From NCBI GenBank assembly GCA_009363875.1, contig CM018690.1, positions 3,150,788 through 3,214,787 on the forward strand: DNA of 64,000 bases, written 5' to 3'. The stretch comes from Mikania micrantha. Its lineage: Eukaryota > Streptophyta > Magnoliopsida > Asterales > Asteraceae. A model generated the notes under the pieces. That model did not search any database, was not told the origin of the DNA, and saw only the letters and a program-made list of their open reading frames with translations. Below are positions 10,749 through 20,608 of this stretch, one piece after another (positions within the stretch are counted from its first letter, which is position 1; every line of letters begins with the position of its first letter). A program made the translations under genes and the position numbers.

Positions 10749-11396
10749 ATGAATTCTTTAGAAATAAGTATTTCTCAAATTGAAAACAATTTATTAAATT
10801 GGAATATACCTAAACAAGATGTAAAAACTATATATAAAATAGGAACTTTTGATTTCTTACAAGATTACTCAATCAAAATGACTGAACAAACTATTCCTAT
10901 AAATAAAGATCATCAAAATTTACAATTATTATCTAAAGAAGCTATATTAAACCATAGAAAGAATTATAAATTTTTACATATAGGATTAGTACAGGTAGCT
11001 ATAAAACCTATGTTCAGATTAGGAATAGACGCTCCTATATTAACTATATTAAGAGATGCTAGACACACTAATTTCAATAATTCATTATTAGCTATGGCTG
11101 AATCAAATATAGCCAATGGTCCAATATATTTTAATTGTTATCCTAATTTTTCTATAGGATTATTTGATCCAAACATTCTTGATACTTTAACTTTAACAAT
11201 AAAAACAAGAAATTTAGAATTTAAAGAAAAAACTAATGCTGCAGTCGTAATATATAGAGTTTATTATAAAACCATGACTACAACTATAGAACCAAGAACT
11301 AAATTATCATCTCCAAGAGATGAAACAATATTATTTGAAGCTAATACTATGCATGCTAAAGTTATTACTCCAAAAAGATTAAATGGAATGAAATAA
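10749..11396 (+). pseudogene. Caulimovirid movement protein, copy 1, truncated
   Basis: The protein is a 30K-superfamily cell-to-cell movement protein expected to form tubules at plasmodesmata. Recognisable blocks are PMFRLGIDAPILTILRDARH, NSLLAMAESNIANGPIYFN and NFSIGLFDPN. The first in-frame ATG is 10749. Upstream the frame runs back only through the primer-site block, so the original N-terminus is gone. Compared with copy 2, one A is missing in a short A run near 11380, and the frame stops at 11394-11396. The original frame is still visible downstream as an Asn/Ser-rich tail to 11740, where its stop overlaps the next ATG (ATGA). Confidence 0.85.
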
Positions 11397-11736
11397 CACA
11401 ATCTTTAAATTGGAATTTACAAGATATAAATCCACCAAAACCAATAGATATAGATAAGCAAACATCTAGTATAATAGAAAAATCTGATGGTTCAATAGAA
11501 ATATCTTTTAATAATAATAATAATAATAATTCGGCTAGATATTCAACATCAAGCAGTAGTATAAATAGTATAAATAATATACAAAGAAATAATTTAATAA
11601 GATCACAATCAATGAAAATAGCAGGAATAGATTATTCTAATTCTATACCTAAGGCTTTTTATGAACAAGAAGAAGATAATAAATCTGATAAGTCATATAA
11701 TCCTAGTAAATCTGATATGGACTTTTTAAAACAATT

Positions 11737-11994
11737 ATGAGTGATACTAGAATTCAAAGAAGGAATCCTCAAGTTCAATTTTATGTTTCAGCATTAAAAG
11801 AATTTCATAAAAAATTAAAAATATATAAAATAGAGTTAGAAAAAACAAATCAATATTTAGAAGAAAATAAATATAATGATAAAATACAAAAATTTCATCA
11901 TATGAATTTTAAATATTTTTTACAAGATAAAATAAAAATTAATAAAGAACTTATAAAAATTTGTTCTACAAATATATCAAAACATACTTGTTAA
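11737..11994 (+). CDS. Small caulimovirid ORF A (85 aa), copy 1
   Basis: An 85-residue, Lys/Glu-rich, probably helical protein beginning MSDTRIQRRNPQ and ending STNISKHTC. Its ATG overlaps the stop of the movement-protein frame (ATGA at 11737-11740), suggesting coupled translation. It sits where other caulimovirids encode the small aphid-transmission or virion-associated proteins, but I recognise no such domain. It is clearly paralogous to the next ORF. It is identical in both viral copies. Confidence 0.7.
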   Translation: MSDTRIQRRNPQVQFYVSALKEFHKKLKIYKIELEKTNQYLEENKYNDKIQKFHHMNFKYFLQDKIKINKELIKICSTNISKHTC

Positions 11995-11995
11995 T

Positions 11996-12268
11996 ATGAG
12001 TGATACAAAAATTCAGTGTAGAAATTCTCAAATGAGACTTCTTAAATTTTTAATAAAAGAATGTTATGAAAAATTATATAACTATCAAAATGAACTATTA
12101 AAAATAGATAATTATTTTAATAATGAAATAGAAGAAGAAAATATAGAAGATCGAGTAAATAAATTATATTATTATACAAATCTTCAATTCCATTTAAATG
12201 AAGAAATAGAATATCAATTTAAAAAGATAAGGATAATTTCTACTGAAATAACCAAATTCACTTGTTAA
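11996..12268 (+). CDS. Small caulimovirid ORF B (90 aa), copy 1, paralogue of ORF A
   Basis: It begins MSDTKIQCRNSQ and ends STEITKFTC, sharing with ORF A the start MSDT(R/K)IQ-RN-Q, a central LKE/IKE...KL..Y..EL pattern and the ST-I-K-TC end. It starts one base after the ORF A stop and stops one base before the coat-protein ATG. The conserved helical layout suggests a coiled-coil virion-associated role, which is an inference. Identical in copy 2. Confidence 0.7.
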   Translation: MSDTKIQCRNSQMRLLKFLIKECYEKLYNYQNELLKIDNYFNNEIEEENIEDRVNKLYYYTNLQFHLNEEIEYQFKKIRIISTEITKFTC

Positions 12269-12269
12269 A

Positions 12270-13781
12270 ATGAATAAAGAAATGATGAATTTTTTAATAT
12301 GTGAAATATTAAATAAATATAATTTAGATAATCTAATATGGTATCATAAAACATTTAATCAAGAATCTAGATTACTACATAGAAAAGAATGGGAAGATTA
12401 TATTATTAACAATAATGAAAATATTACTTTCTTTACTTGGTTACCTATATATTGTAAGAATAATAATATCAAATATCCTACTATAGAACAAATATCTGTT
12501 AATAATAAAATTACAAAAAATTATACATTAATAAAAAACAATGAAGAATTAGTTAGTATTCATCCTCCTCATGAAAACATAAAAATTATAAAAGAAAGAA
12601 GAGAATATATAGGAGTACCTTTAGCAAATCTTAATGACGATAATACAAAAAATTTAAATACAATTATCTGTCAGAATAATTATACAAATGAAAAATTAAA
12701 CACTATAGGAGAACAATTAGAAAGAATTGAAAATGAAAAAACGGAATTAGAAGCAAAAGAAAAAATTAAAGGAAAAGAAATTAAAATAGAAAATCCTATA
12801 TTCAAACCTTTTATTATAGATACTCCTATAATTTTAAATAAAAAAGAGAAAAATTTAAATCTAATGAAAGAACAATTAGAAACATTAGAAAAATCAAAAA
12901 ATTTAAGTCTAAATACTATAAATGATGGAGATGATGAATCTTATAATACAGATTCCTCTTATAACAAATTAGAATCTCAATTTAATAATATGAAAAATGA
13001 AACAATAAATAAATTAAAAAATTTTACTTTAAAACCAGATACCAGGAATTGGTATTATAAACCAACTCCTCCTGATGTACAAATTGAAGAAGGTAGTAAT
13101 AGAGTTTATACTGCATATGATGGTAAATCTATATATGAATGGAATATAGACGGACAATCTGAATTTCAAATTCTAAATATATTACAAGAAATGACTATGG
13201 CATCTAATGCATATAAACAAATAGGAAATAATGAAATACAAATTTTCAAAATGATTGTTTCTGGTTTTTCCGGAAATTTAAAAGGATGGTGGGATAATTA
13301 TGTAACAGATTTTGATAAACAATTTATTGCAAATGCTAAAAAGGTGAAATTAGAAAATGGAATACAAGTCCAAACTGAAGAAACAGATATAATAAATACA
13401 CTTATATTCGCTATTATAAAAAATTTTATAGGAAATCCTTCAGATTACCAAGAAAGGAGTTCTTTAATACTATTAAATCTTACGTGTAGAAAATTACAAG
13501 ATTTTAGATGGTATAAGGATGTTTTTATATCTAAAGTTATGATGAGAAGTGATTGTAAACAATCATATTGGAAAGAAAGATTTATTGCAGGATTACCAAA
13601 ATTATTTGCAGAAAGAGTTAGAGAGAAAATTAAAAGAGAAAATAATAATTATATACCATATGACGAATTGACATATGGACAAATAATAAATCATATAAAT
13701 CAAGAAGGTTTACAAATATGTAACGATTTAAAATTAAAACAAAAAATGAAGAAAGATGGTATTAGTAGTAGAATGAATTAG
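12270..13781 (+). pseudogene. Caulimovirid coat protein, copy 1, broken before its basic C-terminus
   Basis: The 503-residue frame has an acidic, Lys/Glu-rich N-terminal half with coiled-coil character (residues about 135-260). A conserved coat core follows (about 275-480) with NWYYKPTPPDVQIEE, QILNILQEMTMASNAYK, SGFSGNLKGWWDNY and TCRKLQDFRWYKDV. It stops at 13779-13781. A basic C-terminal segment continues in the next frame at once (13778-13975), and the CCHC finger in the third frame. The same stop and shift occur in copy 2, so the damage predates the inverted duplication. One replacement (Glu/Gln at 12936) separates the copies. Confidence 0.85.
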
Positions 13782-13975
13782 GTAATTTTTGTGAACAATA
13801 TGGTTTTGAAAATATAAAAATACCAAGTAATTCAAAAAGAAAAAATAATTATGTAAAAAGAAATAATTATATAAAAGGAAAAAATTATAGAAAAAACTAT
13901 AAGAATAAAAAACCTAAAATTGAAGAACAAAATTATAATAAAAATAAAAACAAAAGTTTTATAAAAGAAAAATAG
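13782..13975 (+). pseudogene. Basic C-terminal tail of the coat protein, out of frame, copy 1
   Basis: Reading from 13778 in the -1 frame gives an Asn/Lys/Arg-rich stretch with FCEQYGFENIKIPSNSKRK and then repeated NNY-K blocks, ending at a TAG at 13973. This is the nucleic-acid-binding tail normally placed between coat core and zinc finger. The frame break is shared with copy 2; a single base (13958, T here) differs. Confidence 0.65.
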
Positions 13976-15045
13976 TAACTTGTTATACTTGTGGTAAAAG
14001 AGGACATACCTCAAAAAATTGTTATTCAAAAAGAAAGATAAATGAATTAAATATATCAGATGAATTAAAAGAACAGATAAATAAAATTTTAGATACTAAA
14101 ATTAGTGATGAAGAATTTTCAGATTATGATAGTAATGATATAAATTATATTTCTGATAGCGATAATACTAGCAGTAATAATGATGAAGAATGTGGATGCA
14201 TTGGTCCATGTTTATGTAACATTGATGGATCTATAAATATGATAAATAATGAAGAAAATCTAATATTACTAAAGCTTTTAGAAAACACTGAAGATTTGAA
14301 TTTAAAACAATTATATTTAGAAAAATTAAAAGAAAATTTTAATAAAAAATCAGAAACAATAGAAGATACTACTGAAATATATAATTTAGAAGATATTTAT
14401 AAAAAATTTAAAAAACCAGAAAAACCTATAACAATGCAAGAATTACAAGAAAAATTAAAAAATTTAAGAGAAGATATTAAAATAATCAAGTTACAGACTA
14501 AAAATATTGAAAAAGGAAAAGAAAAAGAAACTAATGTCGGAAGTATAATAATTAAAGGTAATGAGACTAATGAAATTAATATATTAAAAGAACTAAATTA
14601 TCAAAAGTGGTATACTAAAGTAAATATAATTGTTAATAACGAATTTAGAATCACTTTAACAGCTTTAATTGATAGTGGAGCCGATATGAATTGTATTCAA
14701 GAAGGAATTATACCTACACAATATTATGAAAAAACTTCATATAGATTATCTACTGCCAGTGGTTCAAGGCTTATAATAAATTATAAACTATCAAATGTTC
14801 ATATATGTAAAGAAAACTACTGTTTTAAAACTCAATTAATATTAGTAAAAAATCTAACTTCTCAAATCATATTAGGAACACCTTTTATTACTCAATTATA
14901 TCCTATAACTATAAATAGCAATGGAATTATTACTAAAGTTTTAAATAAAGAAATTATATTTGAATTTGCTGAACCTGTTTTATCTAAACAAATAAATATT
15001 ATAAATTTAAAAGAAAAACAAAAAGAATTTTTTGTGAAGAAATAA
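13972..15045 (+). pseudogene. CCHC finger plus aspartic protease region, copy 1, truncated
   Basis: The frame opens with the zinc knuckle CYTCGKRGHTSKNC (13981-14022, C-X2-C-X4-H-X4-C) and an acidic Asp/Ser segment rich in Cys. It then runs through the ATG at 14239 into a Lys/Glu-rich linker, and the protease active site ALIDSGADMNCIQ (D-S-G at about 14669) with the second half IILGTPFITQLYP. A one-base deletion near 15040, private to copy 1, causes the stop at 15043. In copy 2 the frame extends further. The polyprotein junction with RT carries another, shared, shift. Confidence 0.8.
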
Positions 15046-15126
15046 AAAATGAAAGAATAAAAGAACAATTAAAAGATAAAACTAATATAATTAAAATTAA
15101 AAATATTGAAGAAAAATTTATAAAAA

Positions 15127-16509
15127 ATGTATGTGCTAATATACCCAATGCCTTTTTGGCAAAGAAAACAACATATTGTAGAATTACCATATACAAAAGA
15201 TTTTGATGAGAAAAATATACCAACAAAATCTAAGTCTATACATATGAATCAAGAATTAGAAGAACATTGTAAAAAAGAAATAAAGGATTTATTAGATAAG
15301 AAATTAATTAGACCATCTAAGTCTCCTTGGTCATGCTCTGCATTTTATGTAAATAATAGCGCTGAAATAGAAAGAGGTGCTCCAAGATTAGTAATAAACT
15401 ATAAACATTTGAATAAGGTTTTAGAATGGATAAGATATCCTATACCAAATAAGAGAGACTTATTAAAAAAGATATATGATGCTAAGATATTTTCTAAGTT
15501 TGATATGAAATCAGGATTCTGGCAGATTCAAATTTCTGATAAGGATAAATATAAGACAGGATTTAATGTTCCATTTGGACATTACGAATGGAATGTAATG
15601 CCTTTTGGTTTAAAAAATGCTCCTTCTGAATTTCAGAATATTATGAATGATATTATTATTCCTATAGGAAATTTTTCAATAGTCTATATTGATGATGTTT
15701 TGATCTATTCTAACTCTTTAGAACAACATTTTAAGCATTTAAATATATTTTATGATACAATTCATAAGAATGGATTAGTAGTATCTCCTACTAAGATAAA
15801 TCTATTTAAAACAGAGATAAGATTTTTAGGTCATGATATTAAACAAGGAACTACTATACCCATAAATAGAAGTCTAGACTTTTCTAATAAGTTTCCAGAT
15901 GAAATCAAAGATAAGAAACAATTGCAGAGATTTTTAGGATTTTTAAATTATATACATGATTTCTTCAAAGATTTAGGAATTATATGTAAACCCTTATATA
16001 AAAGATTAAAAAAGAATCCTGAACCATGGACTAAAGAACATACTAATATTATCAAACATATTAAAACAAAAATAAAACAATTACCATGTTTAAATATTCC
16101 TCACCCTAACGCTAAATTAATAGTTGAAACTGATGCTAGTGATTTGGGATTTGGCGGAATATTAAAGCAATCTTTAGAAAATAATAAAGAACAATTAGTT
16201 AGATATTATTCTGGATCATGGAATGATACTCAAAAGAATTATTCAACTATAAAAAAGGAAATTTTAAGTATTGTATTATGTATTAAAAAATTTGAAGATG
16301 ATTTATATATGAAACCTTTTTTATTAAGAATTGATTGTTTATCTGCAAAACATATTTTAGAGAAAGATATAAAAAAATTAATTTCAAAACAAATATTTGC
16401 AAGATGGCAGGCATTATTAAGCAATTTTGATTTTCAAATTGAATTTATAAAAGGAGAAAATAATTCTTTACCTGATTTTTTATCGAGAGAATTTTTACAG
16501 GGAATATGA
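15127..16509 (+). CDS. Caulimovirid reverse transcriptase-RNase H, copy 1
   Basis: The 460-residue frame holds a complete RT: RLVINYKHLNK, then KFDMKSGFWQIQI, HYEWNVMPFGLKNAPSEFQN and the catalytic box YIDDVLIYS (YIDD at 15685-15696). RNase H follows with the acidic start VETDASDLGFGGIL and later RWQALLSNFDFQIEFIKGE. No integrase follows, which sets it apart from Ty3/Gypsy. The frame reads upstream of the ATG only out of register: a longer T run near 15152-15156, shared with copy 2, separates it from the protease frame. The stop overlaps the next ATG (16506). Confidence 0.85.
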   Translation: MYVLIYPMPFWQRKQHIVELPYTKDFDEKNIPTKSKSIHMNQELEEHCKKEIKDLLDKKLIRPSKSPWSCSAFYVNNSAEIERGAPRLVINYKHLNKVLEWIRYPIPNKRDLLKKIYDAKIFSKFDMKSGFWQIQISDKDKYKTGFNVPFGHYEWNVMPFGLKNAPSEFQNIMNDIIIPIGNFSIVYIDDVLIYSNSLEQHFKHLNIFYDTIHKNGLVVSPTKINLFKTEIRFLGHDIKQGTTIPINRSLDFSNKFPDEIKDKKQLQRFLGFLNYIHDFFKDLGIICKPLYKRLKKNPEPWTKEHTNIIKHIKTKIKQLPCLNIPHPNAKLIVETDASDLGFGGILKQSLENNKEQLVRYYSGSWNDTQKNYSTIKKEILSIVLCIKKFEDDLYMKPFLLRIDCLSAKHILEKDIKKLISKQIFARWQALLSNFDFQIEFIKGENNSLPDFLSREFLQGI

Positions 16510-17741
16510 GTAAGGATTCTAAAAAGATTATTCTAACCAATCAGCCATCATCAAGTTCTTCCAGCTCTCTTGGAACTCCATTACCAATTAACAATAGATT
16601 TACTCCATTATCTCCATTTTCATCAAGACCAAGATCTTCTACTTCTATATCTGTTAGACCACCTTATTCTTCGGTAATACAAACAAGAATATTACCACAA
16701 TCTATTATCAATACAAATATCCAAAATACTCCTATAAAAAATTCTAATCCATCATCTTCTTCTGATTCTAGTTTTTATTCTATAAACCCAAATTCTAAGA
16801 TTATAAAAATTTTAGAACCTATTGAAGAAGAGAAAGTTCTACATAGCTTTCTTACTCTTATAGACTTTCTATATCCCAGAAATTGTCATTTCTATGATGG
16901 TGAATACAAAACTATAGAATATTATCAAGCTATTCTTGTTGATACCGGATCTGTTGATATTCAACATATTCTTAATTCTCAAAATCCCTCCAAAATTGAT
17001 TATTCTAAAATAAAAATTAGAAAGGTCATTACTCTTGAAGAATGGAAATCAAAACCATTCGTTCAAAAAACCCTTTCTAATTTTCATTCCTATCCTCAAT
17101 ATAATTATTACGATTATCAAGAAGCTTGGGAAAAAGCTCTATTATTTAGAAATTTTAATCATTCCTGGTTCATATATTATGATGATCAATTTTCAAATAA
17201 TTATCCAAGATGGTTTATTAAGTGGTTTAAATATATAGGGATTATTCCTGAGGCTTTCCCTAAAGATATCTCTATAGCCTATAATAAGTTTATAGATTAT
17301 TTTAAACAAGAAGGAACCCCAGATTTTGAATATACTCTCCAATTCATGACTATATTTCGAATTCCTTGGATTTTTTCTTGGACGTACCATTATCAAGCAA
17401 AACAAGACATTTCTCCTCCTCTTCTGTTAAGACATTACAGAAGTAAATGGTGGAACAAATTTTCAATAGAAAAAGCCAATGTTTCTTCGGTACAAAACTA
17501 TTATCAGTCTATAACAAGTCAACATGAAAGATCTATCAAGTCTCCTGTAAATTTAAGCCTCAATACTTTTGAAGATCGAGATTATATTATCATATTACAA
17601 TCTTGTTCAACCCCCGAAGAGATGCAAAGAATTATTAGTGAAATTAAGAAAAATTCTCCTTCTCAATCAAGAAATTCTACTACTGATGAAAATATACTTC
17701 AAGATTCTCAAGATCCGTATGAAGATATTGGACCCATATAA
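16506..17741 (+). CDS. 411-residue caulimovirid protein of unknown function (transactivator position), copy 1
   Basis: This frame starts with an ATGA overlap on the RT stop and is intact. Residues 1-95 are Ser/Pro-rich and probably disordered. Residues about 105-350 form a Trp/Tyr-rich globular part with LLFRNFNHSWFIYYDDQ, YPRWFIKWFKYIGIIPEAFP, RIPWIFSWTYHYQ and LLLRHYRSKWWNKFS. By position it corresponds to the translational transactivator/inclusion-body gene of caulimoviruses, but I see no convincing sequence likeness to it. Similar Trp-rich frames are, from memory, found in other endogenous plant caulimovirids. Identical at the protein level in copy 2. Confidence 0.7.
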   Translation: MSKDSKKIILTNQPSSSSSSSLGTPLPINNRFTPLSPFSSRPRSSTSISVRPPYSSVIQTRILPQSIINTNIQNTPIKNSNPSSSSDSSFYSINPNSKIIKILEPIEEEKVLHSFLTLIDFLYPRNCHFYDGEYKTIEYYQAILVDTGSVDIQHILNSQNPSKIDYSKIKIRKVITLEEWKSKPFVQKTLSNFHSYPQYNYYDYQEAWEKALLFRNFNHSWFIYYDDQFSNNYPRWFIKWFKYIGIIPEAFPKDISIAYNKFIDYFKQEGTPDFEYTLQFMTIFRIPWIFSWTYHYQAKQDISPPLLLRHYRSKWWNKFSIEKANVSSVQNYYQSITSQHERSIKSPVNLSLNTFEDRDYIIILQSCSTPEEMQRIISEIKKNSPSQSRNSTTDENILQDSQDPYEDIGPI

Positions 17742-17742
17742 G

Positions 17743-17780
17743 TATCACTTGAATCATGGCTCTGATACCAATAAGGATCG
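17743..17780 (-). promoter_or_regulatory. Primer-site block, inner end of copy 1, antisense to the genes
   Basis: Same 38 bp as 10689-10726, directly after the stop of the 411-residue ORF. TGGCTCTGATACCA lies at 17757-17770. Beyond it, 17781-17860 is AT-rich and partly resembles the start of the movement-protein region (GATCGAGAG, then GAAGATTTAAA). Confidence 0.75.
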
Positions 17781-17860
17781 GATCGAGAGCATGAAGATTT
17801 AAATAACAAACAATATAGCAATATGGCAGAAACATAAATTAAACAACTCATATTTAAATA

Positions 17861-17874
17861 GAGCATCAAGGTAT
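17861..17874. repeat. 14-bp spacer at the axis of the viral palindrome
   Basis: The sequence is GAGCATCAAGGTAT. Outside it, TTTAAATA (17853-17860) pairs with TATTTAAA (17875-17882), and pairing then continues without a break through kilobases on each side. Such a short spacer makes this a true long palindrome that could extrude or fold back. Confidence 0.9.
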
Positions 17875-17954
17875 TATTTAAATATGAGTTGTTTAATTTA
17901 TGTTTCTGCCATATTGCTATATTGTTTGTTATTTAAATCTTCATGCTCTCGATC

Positions 17955-17992
17955 CGATCCTTATTGGTATCAGAGCCATGATTCAAGTGATA
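17955..17992 (+). promoter_or_regulatory. Primer-site block, inner end of copy 2
   Basis: Mirror image of 17743-17780. TGGTATCAGAGCCA is at 17965-17978 on plus, while copy 2 genes run on minus, so it again points against its genes. Confidence 0.75.
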
Positions 17993-17993
17993 C

Positions 17994-19229
17994 TTATATG
18001 GGTCCAATATCTTCATACGGATCTTGAGAATCTTGAAGTATATTTTCATCAGTAGTAGAATTTCTTGATTGAGAAGGAGAATTTTTCTTAATTTCACTAA
18101 TAATTCTTTGCATCTCTTCGGGGGTTGAACAAGATTGTAATATGATAATATAATCTCGATCTTCAAAAGTATTGAGGCTTAAATTTACAGGAGACTTGAT
18201 AGATCTTTCATGTTGACTTGTTATAGACTGATAATAGTTTTGTACCGAAGAAACATTGGCTTTTTCTATTGAAAATTTGTTCCACCATTTACTTCTGTAA
18301 TGTCTTAACAGAAGAGGAGGAGAAATGTCTTGTTTTGCTTGATAATGGTACGTCCAAGAAAAAATCCAAGGAATTCGAAATATAGTCATGAATTGGAGAG
18401 TATATTCAAAATCTGGGGTTCCTTCTTGTTTAAAATAATCTATAAACTTATTATAGGCTATAGAGATATCTTTAGGGAAAGCCTCAGGAATAATCCCTAT
18501 ATATTTAAACCACTTAATAAACCATCTTGGATAATTATTTGAAAATTGATCATCATAATATATGAACCAGGAATGATTAAAATTTCTAAATAATAGAGCT
18601 TTTTCCCAAGCTTCTTGATAATCGTAATAATTATATTGAGGATAGGAATGAAAATTAGAAAGGGTTTTTTGAACGAATGGTTTTGATTTCCATTCTTCAA
18701 GAGTAATGACCTTTCTAATTTTTATTTTAGAATAATCAATTTTGGAGGGATTTTGAGAATTAAGAATATGTTGAATATCAACAGATCCGGTATCAACAAG
18801 AATAGCTTGATAATATTCTATAGTTTTGTATTCACCATCATAGAAATGACAATTTCTGGGATATAGAAAGTCTATAAGAGTAAGAAAGCTATGTAGAACT
18901 TTCTCTTCTTCAATAGGTTCTAAAATTTTTATAATCTTAGAATTTGGGTTTATAGAATAAAAACTAGAATCAGAAGAAGATGATGGATTAGAATTTTTTA
19001 TAGGAGTATTTTGGATATTTGTATTGATAATAGATTGTGGTAATATTCTTGTTTGTATTACCGAAGAATAAGGTGGTCTAACAGATATAGAAGTAGAAGA
19101 TCTTGGTCTTGATGAAAATGGAGATAATGGAGTAAATCTATTGTTAATTGGTAATGGAGTTCCAAGAGAGCTGGAAGAACTTGATGATGGCTGATTGGTT
19201 AGAATAATCTTTTTAGAATCCTTACTCAT
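17994..19229 (-). CDS. 411-residue caulimovirid protein of unknown function, copy 2
   Basis: Residue-for-residue identical to the frame at 16506-17741. Other reading frames across the same segment also match, so the DNA itself is essentially identical. Intact start and stop, overlapping the RT stop at 19226. Confidence 0.7.
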   Translation of the reverse strand: MSKDSKKIILTNQPSSSSSSSLGTPLPINNRFTPLSPFSSRPRSSTSISVRPPYSSVIQTRILPQSIINTNIQNTPIKNSNPSSSSDSSFYSINPNSKIIKILEPIEEEKVLHSFLTLIDFLYPRNCHFYDGEYKTIEYYQAILVDTGSVDIQHILNSQNPSKIDYSKIKIRKVITLEEWKSKPFVQKTLSNFHSYPQYNYYDYQEAWEKALLFRNFNHSWFIYYDDQFSNNYPRWFIKWFKYIGIIPEAFPKDISIAYNKFIDYFKQEGTPDFEYTLQFMTIFRIPWIFSWTYHYQAKQDISPPLLLRHYRSKWWNKFSIEKANVSSVQNYYQSITSQHERSIKSPVNLSLNTFEDRDYIIILQSCSTPEEMQRIISEIKKNSPSQSRNSTTDENILQDSQDPYEDIGPI

Positions 19230-20608
19230 ATTCCCTGTAAAAATTCTCTCGATAAAAAATCAGGTAAAGAATTATTTTCTCCTTTTATAAATTCAATTTG
19301 AAAATCAAAATTGCTTAATAATGCCTGCCATCTTGCAAATATTTGTTTTGAAATTAATTTTTTTATATCTTTCTCTAAAATATGTTTTGCAGATAAACAA
19401 TCAATTCTTAATAAAAAAGGTTTCATATATAAATCATCTTCAAATTTTTTAATACATAATACAATACTTAAAATTTCCTTTTTTATAGTTGAATAATTCT
19501 TTTGAGTATCATTCCATGATCCAGAATAATATCTAACTAATTGTTCTTTATTATTTTCTAAAGATTGCTTTAATATTCCGCCAAATCCCAAATCACTAGC
19601 ATCAGTTTCAACTATTAATTTAGCGTTAGGGTGAGGAATATTTAAACATGGTAATTGTTTTATTTTTGTTTTAATATGTTTGATAATATTAGTATGTTCT
19701 TTAGTCCATGGTTCAGGATTCTTTTTTAATCTTTTATATAAGGGTTTACATATAATTCCTAAATCTTTGAAGAAATCATGTATATAATTTAAAAATCCTA
19801 AAAATCTCTGCAATTGTTTCTTATCTTTGATTTCATCTGGAAACTTATTAGAAAAGTCTAGACTTCTATTTATGGGTATAGTAGTTCCTTGTTTAATATC
19901 ATGACCTAAAAATCTTATCTCTGTTTTAAATAGATTTATCTTAGTAGGAGATACTACTAATCCATTCTTATGAATTGTATCATAAAATATATTTAAATGC
20001 TTAAAATGTTGTTCTAAAGAGTTAGAATAGATCAAAACATCATCAATATAGACTATTGAAAAATTTCCTATAGGAATAATAATATCATTCATAATATTCT
20101 GAAATTCAGAAGGAGCATTTTTTAAACCAAAAGGCATTACATTCCATTCGTAATGTCCAAATGGAACATTAAATCCTGTCTTATATTTATCCTTATCAGA
20201 AATTTGAATCTGCCAGAATCCTGATTTCATATCAAACTTAGAAAATATCTTAGCATCATATATCTTTTTTAATAAGTCTCTCTTATTTGGTATAGGATAT
20301 CTTATCCATTCTAAAACCTTATTCAAATGTTTATAGTTTATTACTAATCTTGGAGCACCTCTTTCTATTTCAGCGCTATTATTTACATAAAATGCAGAGC
20401 ATGACCAAGGAGACTTAGATGGTCTAATTAATTTCTTATCTAATAAATCCTTTATTTCTTTTTTACAATGTTCTTCTAATTCTTGATTCATATGTATAGA
20501 CTTAGATTTTGTTGGTATATTTTTCTCATCAAAATCTTTTGTATATGGTAATTCTACAATATGTTGTTTTCTTTGCCAAAAAGGCATTGGGTATATTAGC
20601 ACATACAT
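19226..20608 (-). CDS. Caulimovirid reverse transcriptase-RNase H, copy 2
   Basis: Identical over all 460 residues to the copy 1 frame, with RT motifs, the YIDD box and RNase H. It is separated from the upstream protease frame by the same shared T-run shift near 20579-20583. Confidence 0.85.
   Translation of the reverse strand: MYVLIYPMPFWQRKQHIVELPYTKDFDEKNIPTKSKSIHMNQELEEHCKKEIKDLLDKKLIRPSKSPWSCSAFYVNNSAEIERGAPRLVINYKHLNKVLEWIRYPIPNKRDLLKKIYDAKIFSKFDMKSGFWQIQISDKDKYKTGFNVPFGHYEWNVMPFGLKNAPSEFQNIMNDIIIPIGNFSIVYIDDVLIYSNSLEQHFKHLNIFYDTIHKNGLVVSPTKINLFKTEIRFLGHDIKQGTTIPINRSLDFSNKFPDEIKDKKQLQRFLGFLNYIHDFFKDLGIICKPLYKRLKKNPEPWTKEHTNIIKHIKTKIKQLPCLNIPHPNAKLIVETDASDLGFGGILKQSLENNKEQLVRYYSGSWNDTQKNYSTIKKEILSIVLCIKKFEDDLYMKPFLLRIDCLSAKHILEKDIKKLISKQIFARWQALLSNFDFQIEFIKGENNSLPDFLSREFLQGI

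Noticed and set aside
10703..17978. tRNA gene at GGCTCTGATACCA
   Set aside because: Only the 3' 14 bases of initiator tRNA-Met are matched; no cloverleaf is present. It is a primer-site motif.
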